Below, one piece after another: positions 55,401 to 64,000 of a DNA stretch of 64,000 nt (position 1 is the first letter of the stretch; the number at the start of each line of letters is the position of its first letter). The stretch lies in assembly GCF_020740795.1 (NCBI RefSeq), contig NC_067287.1, forward strand, positions 17,313,501 through 17,377,500. The letters run 5' to 3'. Source of the DNA: Apus apus (taxonomy: Eukaryota; Chordata; Aves; Apodiformes; Apodidae). The position numbers and the translations under genes are program-made. The notes under the pieces are model-generated. The model saw only the letters and a program-made list of their open reading frames with translations, searched no databases and was not told where the DNA came from.

Positions 55401-58400
55401 TCTTGCTGGGTCCCATTACCTCCCTGTGCATCCTGCTGATTAAAGCTGTCTGAAGCAGGAGTGTGTCCTGTAGCTGGGCTTGGCTTTCACACAATCACAG
55501 AATTATTGAGGCTGGAAAAGACTTCTGAGATCATCAAGTCCAACCTATGACCTACCACCACCACATCAGCTAGGCCATGGCACTAAGTGCTACACTGAGT
55601 CTTTCCTTAAAAACCTCCAGTGGTGACTCCAGCACTTCCCTAGGCATTCCAGTGTCTAGTAACCCTTTCCATGAGGAAGTGCTTCCTAATATCCAGCCTA
55701 AATCTCCCTTGGGAAAGCATTCAGAACAATGATTCACATCTGCAGAAATTACAGGGCACAATGTGTACCTGGTGCTTCACAGGTTGGGAGAGGGTGTTTG
55801 TGCCTTTGCACCTTTCACACTCCTAAGCAGAGATGATTTTTTTTTTTTTCCTATGGTGCATACACGTTTAGACTCAGAAATTGTACAGCTAATGGAAAAC
55901 ACTGACTGTGCTCATTAGAGAATATGCATGTAGAGGAACCGAAAGCAATTTTACTTTGCCTCTCCTTTAACCAATTTATTCTCATGTGGAATTTTTTTTT
56001 TTTCTGCGTTAGATACCTTACTTTGTATTCAATAAAAATGCATAGACTTTTTGTTGTTCTTACAGTGAATATTTTGTCTTCTGGCAAGTCAGATATAAGG
56101 CCAGTCCCATATTTGAAGATTTAAGAACTAGGATTTAAGAAAGACTGGAAGCCAGAGCTCCCATTGGCTTCACAGTGGTAGAATCTGTATTAATTACTTC
56201 TATAATTATATTTTATATTCTATATGCACACCCACATACAGCTAGGCACTAGGGAACCACTTGTTAAAATTTCTGGTCTCCTCTCTATATTCTGTGCTGG
56301 TAAGACAATACACATCCTTCCATGCCCAAATTGAAAATTTTTTAACAAGTGTGAGCAATTAAATTAGATTGATAAAACCCAATTATTTCTAGTCACTGCT
56401 CATTTCAGGTAGGAGGAGAGTAACAGTTGCTGGTGGACTGTTCCTGTGAAAGAGCTAGACACGAGAATAATTTGTAAGAACAGCATCATTTCTCTGGAGG
56501 GAAATTCTGTTTACTATCATGAGGCTGAGTTTATCATCAGATGCAAATCTGCAGCCAAAAAGTTAAATACCCTAATATCAGTAGAGTAGATACTCTACCT
56601 ATGAGTCACTGAAGGGCTCTAATGACTTTCTAACCTGTGCAAATGACTTGCCACCAGTGCTATTAGACCAGTCAGGCCAGGTATCTTGGCCTTTGATATA
56701 GAGAAAGGCAGAAAAATTCCCAGCCATTCATCTTTCTCCTCTTTTATCTTCTTAGAATCTCAACATGGAAGAAATCAAAATTTAATCTAAATTAATTAAA
56801 TTGTTGACTGTACAGCAAATCACATAAAGGGAATTAAACATGTTCAGACACTCTGGGTCCTTAGTATTGAACAAAGATAACTAGATTAAGACCAGTCCAA
56901 TTCAAAGTGAACATTGTCTGCGCAGTTTTCCTGTGGATTATCCAGCCCACAATAAATTCCTACATGTATTTTGGAATTAATTTCCCAAGTGCCACTAATG
57001 AACAAACACTAAGGGACAGTCTTGCCACCAACTCTTCAGGAATGCTGACTAATCACCCACAGTACATACTATGTTCAGTGAAGGCCCCTCTCTCTGATCA
57101 AGCTCTGTATCTGCCAATTCAGATCAGAAAGGGAATCCAAGTCTTGCAGTCTGTGGGAGCGGGATGTTGATCTGGTTTCTTGCAGCTGCTGTCCCAGACA
57201 GCTTGAAGAAGTCACTGCACATACTTCAGCAAAAATATGAGAGGTAAAGAAAGCTGTATCTGTAAAAAGCCAAATTCTCTTGCTTGACCCTGGTTCTTGT
57301 GACTGTCACCTTGTGCTCATGACACGTTATCACAGGGGACCATTACTCCCTGCAGACACTGGTGGGGGAAGGCATGTAAAAAGTTTAAGTAACAATTCAT
57401 TGAGTTTAAGGCTTTCTAGGACTTACCCGAACTGTTCTTTTCCCAGTGTGATATATTTTCAGACCAAATTTCTACATCACTGATTTTTTTTCTTGGTTTT
57501 TATGTGTTGTTTTTTTCTGTTTGGTTTGGGGTAGCGTGGTGTTTTTTTTTCATTGTCCTTTTTTTTCCTTTTCTTTGTTTTTGTTAATCTGTTCTTTTTC
57601 AAATCTACCATAACCTAAAATAGAAGCAACTGAGAGTCTCTATGTGGTAATTATACTATAATTATAGGTCTGATTTTTAAGCCAGTTGAGTTTTAGAAAT
57701 AAAGTTTTAACCTCTCACCTGAGAAGATCAACAGTAGATACAATTTGCCTTTGAACTAGAGTTATTAACTTGGCAACCCAAAGTTGGTGGTACACACTTT
57801 TCCAAACATAGGTAACATCCAACTGCAGAGCACTAAATAGGAATTGCCTGTTTCTTCATCCATAAAGACCTTGGTTTTATTTACACTCCTGCCTATTCTA
57901 AATGTGGAAACAGTAATGAAAAAAAACACTGTTGAGAAAAGTTGCCCTGTGGAAAAACAGTTTTTTAAAAAATGTGTCATGCCTTGAGAACTAAATCTAT
58001 CTGAATACAGAAATGTATTGAAACTGTTTTAAAACTGTCCCATTTGATAAAAATAAATCTAAACTGTAGTGCAAATAGCATGAGTAAGGAAGAGGCTGCA
58101 ATGAAGATTAATTTTTGGTTCTCTGCTTTTGCATGATGATTGGTAGAGGAGAGAGACTGAGTCAGCTTCAAGAAACCAAGTTCTCATTTACCAAGATCTT
58201 TGTATTTATCTTGACTGTCATTGGCATGCTTTTGTTGCTGTCTGCCAATATTATCTGATATGTATGTCAGTGAAAACACAAAAGATTTGTTTCCAGGAAT
58301 AAACCATTAATAAAGACCAACACACAAAAGTATAGACTTTTTTAGGGTAGAATACATTCTATGTTCCATGTCATAAGTATTATGCAGTTGTATCAGTTTC

Positions 58401-59007
58401 AGCTCTCATAACCCACTGTGAAATGCAAGATAACATGATCCTATTGTGTCCCTGGCTATTACAATAGACTTTAAATACAGTTCTTTCAAGGGTGCAGAGG
58501 AATATTCACTTCCCCAGAGCAGGAAATTAGAGAAGAGAAAAATACATGACTTTTCATTATAGGAAAAAAAGGATTAAGTAAATTAAAGAGAAAATATGCA
58601 CTTTGCCATGTAGTTCCAGAAAAGATATTACTGCTGTTACACTTAGAGAATAGATGGATCTTTAGCTTTAAGCAAAAGTTGTGCAAGTGAGGGATCACTG
58701 TATAAAAGAATGCCATATGTAATCAATCAGAGTTCCAGAAATAGGTTGCTTACAGCATTCATCCATTAACTCATTTCCTTGAAAAGTAAAAGGAACACAA
58801 ATAGAAGAAAATCCAGACGTTAATCCTCATGTGCAGTCTTAAAAAAAGGGTGAAGAGGAATTATAAAATAAGCTCTAGGGTATGCCAAAGCATCATAAAT
58901 TTGTGAAGATTCATCAAATCATGTGAAAACAATGATAAAGACATGCCAAAATGGAAAATTAAGAAAGAACGATTAAAGTATATGAAAAAAATTTCAATTT
59001 TACAATC
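52471..59007. other. Intergenic between PLA2R1 promoter and ITGB6 3' end
   Basis: No exon recognised. The one clear repeat is the CR1 fragment at 55,492-55,712. A T-rich simple stretch lies at 57,485-57,595 and a short CA run near 53,845. Distal PLA2R1 regulatory elements may be here, but none can be named. Confidence 0.6.
55492..55712 (-). mobile_element. CR1 3' fragment between PLA2R1 and ITGB6
   Basis: Plus-strand reading: ATCACAGAATTATTGAGGCTG, GATCATCAAGTCCAACC, CATGGCACTAAGTGC, GAAGTGCTTCCTAATATCC. A common bird CR1 3' UTR type in reverse. It lies 3.3 kb upstream of PLA2R1 exon 1. Confidence 0.9.
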
Positions 59008-62000
59008 TTTATTGAAGGTTAAATGGCTCCTTTTTTACAAAAACAAGTTGAGGCATTTACCTGTTTCCTTCAAATAGACTAAGATGAAAATTGTCTCTTT
59101 TTTTTTTTTTTTACTTTTAGACTGTGTGTGGTAAATTTAGTAGATCAATAACTCCTTTGTGCCCTCTGCAAAACAAACTTGAACTTCTATACAAAGGCAG
59201 ACAAGACATGGAGAGTATTGCACTTGACATCCGAGTCTTGTATCCCAGACTCATTACCCACTAGTTATATTAGAAAACAAAGTTGAATGCAGTCTGGACA
59301 GATACAATACAGTTAACATGCAACTTTCAAAAATCAAATTTCAAAATTATTCATTTAACATACATTACTGAAATTACCATTCTACAGGGTGTAAACGATA
59401 CACAAATACCATAAATTTGCTAATGATTATTCTTCTATTCAGTAAAACTCTTCAGTTAATAGAAGTATTATTATTTTAAAAATGTTTTGGCCACTTTCAA
59501 GGTCCAGCCTTAGGTCAAAACAATATTAATGAAAACAGCAGAAAGACTTTTTCATCCCACTCACCACACACAAACCCACTCATAATTTGGTGGAGAAAAG
59601 AAAAAAAAAAAGATTAGCTTCAGTACAAATGCTACACGGTAAAAACAATATAGTTAAAAAAGATAAATACTGCTCATTTGTAGGGTGAATGCCAAGAAAG
59701 ATCTTGAAAGTTCTTGAGTTCTGTGGGTTCAGTAAAAATTCATTATCTAAAGTAATGCTGTTGAAATGATGGCTCATATGAATGAGCCTACTTCTTTGAT
59801 ATCCCACAATAGTAGAGACCTTCCTCACCAAGATCTTGTATTTTCTCTCTTCTGGTTAATTCATAATTATTTGAGTGATTCCATCCTGATGACTGCAAGT
59901 GCACAGAACATTGACGGTACAATCAGCCACAGCAGGGAAATTGCCAAACTGCCTGATTTCTGAACATCTTTGATAATTGGGAGAGAGATTGCTCAGAAAA
60001 GTAGTTGGACTGGAAACATTGTCTACATACCAAATTGAATCTTTGCTGATGATCAGAAGATGCAAGTGATGGGAAGAGAGCAAGTACCTTTGTGAAACGA
60101 AGTCTCCTGTAGGAACAGGGAATGTAGACCACCAAGTGTTTGATATGAAATACGAGCATCACTTTATTAGTAACATTTGAATACTGAAATGTATTTCAAT
60201 ATTGAAATGGGTGACCTACAGAAAAAGGGCTTTCAACCCTAGTATTGAGCAGAAGAATCAGCCTTCTCAGAAACAGAATTTAAAAGGTTTTTAATAAACT
60301 TTAAAAGTAATAAAAATATTTTCATTTGTGTCAGAGAAATTATTTCATTTGATGACTTCTACACAAAAAACAAAAGAGTAACAGGTAACTTATATGGTCT
60401 AAATCCAGATTTCCCTAATCCCTTAGGCAATCCTGACCAAGTGGGATCTGAGACAGAATCTGGGGGGCAGCTTATCAGTGTACCAGGAAAAGAGGATTTG
60501 ATCCCACATGTAACTTGCACTGACATCTGTGGGAGTCTAGTGGTTGGAAGGGCTGCAGTTGCAAGCCTTTGCACAGTTTTCACCATGAGATATGCAGGAA
60601 TACTGAGGAGTACAGATGTGAACCTGTAATTACTCTGTTCCAGTTTAATAACAGCCATAATTTATTTTGCACTGCAATAATTTTGTATTTAATACGTGGT
60701 TATAACATCACCTTCTTTCCAAAGGCTTCTGATGCTGTTTATTTCTCTTTGCACAGAAATATATACTACAGATTCTAGTTCACTAATAGACAGTGTTAAC
60801 CAGTTTGTTTAAACAAAACTATCTTTGTAAACGAAAACTAATAAGTTTCACTGAAACTAGATCCTCGCTTGTAGCCATTGACTCCAGTAGACTTTGGATC
60901 AGGCCCTAAAACAGGCATGGGTCAGAGCTACCTAAGATCTCAGTCTCATGTCCAGGAATTATAGAGGATATAGAGACTGAAGTTGCACAGACTTTGTAAA
61001 TATTAAATACAAAAGGGACATCAAGCTCTTTAGATCAAATGGGTGATTTGCTGTAGGGAATGTACGAAATTGCTTGTATTTGTGTTGATGTACCTTTGAT
61101 TTCTAAGTCTTCTTTTGTAAGCACAGTCATACGTACATTTTGACCATCTGTTCCATAGTACTAAAAAAGGCAGAGGAAAAGTGATATTAAAAAGTAAAGT
61201 ACACTATTGTTAACTTAAAGTAGCCCAATGTTGTAATTTTTATTGTTAGCTGATTTTATTTGGGCTTTTTTTTTTTTCCCTAGTACTATTCATGATAACA
61301 GCATTATAATTTAAGATTTTATGGTAAGACATTAGTAACTAGCTAAAACTGAGATTTAAAAATCCTCATTAAAGTAATGGAAATTAATATGAAGTGGAAT
61401 CCTTAGATCTATTTGTTGCTGAGTTTAGGGGAAGGAAGAATGCCCAAAAGAGCTGCATACATTTGTTCACACGTGAATAAATGCTTTGGCTGCAGGGCAT
61501 TGGAAGAACCTAACAATTTTGGATATATCAACAAAAGAGTACTGTCTTCCTGTGTGATAGGGAGTCTTTGTGTGTGGATTTTTCCTGCACATAAAGGGCT
61601 CCTGCAACAGTTCATGTAATGGGCCACTATGCGAGGTTTATTTTGACTGCCTAAACTGGATGTAAATGGTGAAATAGAGTTCTGGTAATCCTCTAGTTTT
61701 AAGTTTCTCTACTGGGCTTTCTAATTTACAGTTTTCTGCTCTGGATCCTCTCTACTAGAATCTAAAGGAAAGAGGAAAAAAAAGTTAAAGCAATCTATCC
61801 TTGGAACAGAAAATAACTCTGTAAGTGAATAAGGGCTTGATTTATCTTTCCCTGAGATAATTCCAGGGAGACTGTGTTCTTAGAGAACATCAAACAGCAG
61901 CAAGGACAAGGAAAGAGGGAAACAGGACAAGCAAGAAGAATTAGAAGAGATGTTTTTGTGTACCTCAGATACACAGAAGATAGGCAATAACAGTACTTAT

Positions 62001-62505
62001 TTCTGGTTAAAAACTATTATGTCACACAGGTGATTTGACCAACCTCTAACATCAAAAGTTTAAGTAGCATTCATGAAAAAATTATCTTTTAAAATTTAAC
62101 CAGCACACCAAATCAACCAGTACAAACACATTCCTCAGCACAAATACTTGGGATTGTGTGTATGAACAAAGTAGTATACAGCTATATAATAATTTCACAT
62201 ATATAAGCTTATATGTGGTAATTTTTGATTCTCAGTATTAACGAGAAAATTAAATTTAAAATACTGTGATGTTATTTTTTTTCAGATGGGGGCTTTAATA
62301 TTAAAGGGTTTGGGGGTTTTTTTGGTAGTATTTCTACTAATGTTTACCACTATTATGTTATCCATGGTTTTCCCAATACAAGATATATTCTAACAGAATG
62401 TTTATACCACTGCAAAGTGCAAACAAATATCACATAATCAGCTGAGAAGAAACAAGTGTTTTTAGATTTCCTGCCAGTAAAACGAAGTTTGTAGTGTCAG
62501 AGGTG
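59008..62505 (-). other. ITGB6 3' UTR region with candidate poly(A) signals
   Basis: Sequence downstream of the ITGB6 stop. AATAAA on the minus strand occurs at 61,637-61,642, at about 61,253-61,258 and at 59,008-59,013, giving UTR lengths of about 0.87, 1.25 or 3.5 kb. AT-rich with T runs. No other gene is seen apart from the exon-like cassette at 61,094-61,160. Confidence 0.35.
61094..61160 (-). other. Exon-like 67-nt cassette, unidentified
   Basis: On the minus strand a good acceptor (TCCTCTGCCTTTTTTAG|TA) and a fair donor (TCAAAG|GTACAT) bracket 67 bases that are open in one frame for 22 codons (reads YYGTDGQNVRMTVLTKED then LEIK). It lies 1.3 kb downstream of the ITGB6 stop. I do not recognise the peptide. 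It could be an alternative or UTR exon, part of an unannotated gene, or chance. Confidence 0.25.
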
Positions 62506-62607
62506 CTAAAATAAATCTGCAGCCACGGCCCCTCTTTGCTTTTCTTGGTTCTTGTAAGTTACGTTTTTAAAAGTGGTTGTTGATCCTCTGTACAGTGGAT
62601 TTGTTTC
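62506..62607 (-). CDS. ITGB6: ITGB6 (integrin beta-6), last coding exon, partial gene
   Basis: Thirty-three codons and a TAG stop. The sequence begins [19 protein letters not shown], which matches the end of the integrin beta-6 cytoplasmic tail (human [18 protein letters not shown]). NPLY and NVTY are the talin- and kindlin-type NxxY motifs. The acceptor is TTTTTTTTTAG|GA, phase 0. Beta-6 pairs with alpha-V on epithelial cells, binds RGD ligands and activates latent TGF-beta. The last 14 residues after NVTYK differ from human (which ends KVDLSTDC) and end ADLF without the cysteine. The preceding exon is not in the window, so the intron exceeds 1.39 kb. Position next to PLA2R1 on the same strand fits the known vertebrate order. 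Confidence 0.93.
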   Translation of the reverse strand, partial: ETNPLYRGSTTTFKNVTYKNQEKQRGAVAADLF

Positions 62608-64000
62608 CTAAAAAAAAAACACCACAAAAACAAACAAAAGAGAAGAGAAGGTGTCACGCAATGCTTAACTCATCTTGCCATCGCTTCAGCTGCAAGCAGA
62701 TGTAGCTGCACACCACTGCCTTGAGTGCCCCTCATCAGCAAAAGGGATCATTCCAGTCCATGATTCCTGACCAGCGTTATGGTGCAGGCTGTACGTGCAC
62801 CAGTTAGCACCACTCTGCTTCCCAGTGTGCAAAAGATGGTGGTTTGTACTCCACTTCACAAGAAACTTGGACCAGACATCTGCCTGGCCCAGAATGTGTT
62901 CCCAACAGCAGGTGATGTGAGCTGTCCCTGGAAAAGCTGACATATTTCATAAAAACTCCTGGGTCAGAAGGGATGTCCTGCTCTTATAATGTCTATAATG
63001 TCAAGATGTCTATAGATATTTCTGAATCCATGTGAATGTCTTTGAAATATAGAATATATTTGGCAATAAACCGTATTCCCTAAGTAACTGTTGTGTAGTG
63101 ATGTCTTCTGACTTCTTTTGAGCCTGCTCTCACCATGATTTTGTAGGAAAAGTTGGCGAACAAACATACCATTCTCAATTTCCCCAGTCATAATTTTACA
63201 GACCAGTACCACACCCTCCCCCACTGTTTCTTTTCCCTAGAGAGGACTTCTGGTCTATTCTTCGTACAAAAGGAAATTTGTACCTCTGATCATTTTAGAA
63301 CAGCCTTCAGTATCTCGCTTACATTCCAAGCCCCTAAATTCAGACTGGACTATGTGAGGCAACAGAAACCACTCGAGGATGAGGAACATGCTTCCCTTTG
63401 CATCTGCCCCCAGCTTAAAGAAAGGCACACCATCAAACAATAATTTATCAAATATGCCCAATATAATTTGTGTATCAAATGTTGTGGTTAGACTATTCTA
63501 AAAGCACAGATGGTGTCTCAGCAGGGAGGTACAACTCATCACCATCCTCTTCCCTGAGCCACAGAGACTACCACATGTTGGGAGAAGGGCAAGTCCCACC
63601 TGGGCTTTTAATCTCAGCCTCTCATCATTCATATCCTATCCCTTCCTCTTGCAACAGAAAAGAAAATTAAAATACTTCTGTCAAGTGTATCTGTCCCTTC
63701 CCTCTTACCATATGTAGCTCTCCCGAAGGATTAAGAAAACATTCTCAGATGGCCTTGCCTGTAAGTAACTGATGATTCCCATCTAAAGAGCTGAAAGACC
63801 AGCAGTGCCCATTCTTGCAGAAATGTTGCAGTCACAGGGCTTTCTACAAGACCGGAGCTGGGTGAACAGCAGCACATCGCCTGTCCTCCTGACACCCACC
63901 CGAAACGCTTACACAACACACTTGGTTTCAAAGGGCCTCAGAACTCTTAAAGCTTTTGCAGAAGAGCAAGAAGTCAAGGGCAGAAAGGAAAGAAAAAAAG
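62608..64000 (-). other. ITGB6 last intron, partial
   Basis: Follows from the acceptor at 62,608-62,609. I searched for the preceding exon, which should encode the membrane-proximal HDRKE-type motif of the integrin tail, and did not find it before the window ends. Confidence 0.8.

Noticed and set aside
62964..63224. Minus-strand open frame as the penultimate ITGB6 exon
   Set aside because: It lacks the HDRKE and KWQTG-type motifs expected just before the last exon.

Overview
The window is nuclear DNA from a bird. The evidence is split vertebrate genes with GT-AG introns, a GC-rich CpG island at a first exon, and interspersed repeats that are almost all CR1-type LINE fragments with the ATTCTATG-type 3' end typical of avian genomes. 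No species can be named from sequence alone, and there is no prokaryotic gene, CRISPR array or tRNA/rRNA gene that I can recognise.

The centre of the window (11,446-52,195, minus strand) is one complete gene: PLA2R1, the M-type secretory phospholipase A2 receptor of the mannose-receptor family. In birds this is the gene of the yolk-sac IgY receptor FcRY. I could place 30 coding exons by splice sites, reading phase and protein similarity. They join without a frame break into 1,461 codons plus stop, against 1,463 residues in the human protein. Order: signal peptide, cysteine-rich (ricin-B-like) domain, fibronectin type II domain, eight C-type lectin-like domains (CTLD), short stalk, one membrane span, 42-residue cytoplasmic tail. 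Exon 1 sits in the CpG island (about 51,690-52,470), which should be the promoter.

The right side (52.5-64 kb) holds about 10 kb between genes and the last coding exon of ITGB6, integrin beta-6 (62,506-62,607, minus strand). ITGB6 lies upstream of PLA2R1 on the same strand, the order known in human (LY75, PLA2R1, ITGB6). The ITGB6 3' UTR must run leftward from 62,505; an unexplained exon-like cassette lies at 61,094-61,160.

The left side (1-11.4 kb) is the 3' flank of PLA2R1. It holds a 1.36 kb CR1 copy with decayed reverse transcriptase (about 7,005-8,360) and a CR1 3' tail that runs into the PLA2R1 stop codon (11,375-11,447). LY75, expected further left, is not seen.

Points of most interest: the CR1 end that overlaps the PLA2R1 stop codon; a tail with no NPxY motif but an acidic dileucine-like EESILI motif; the diverged C-terminal end of ITGB6; and the uninterpreted 67-base exon-like cassette. 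I found no wholly new biological system.
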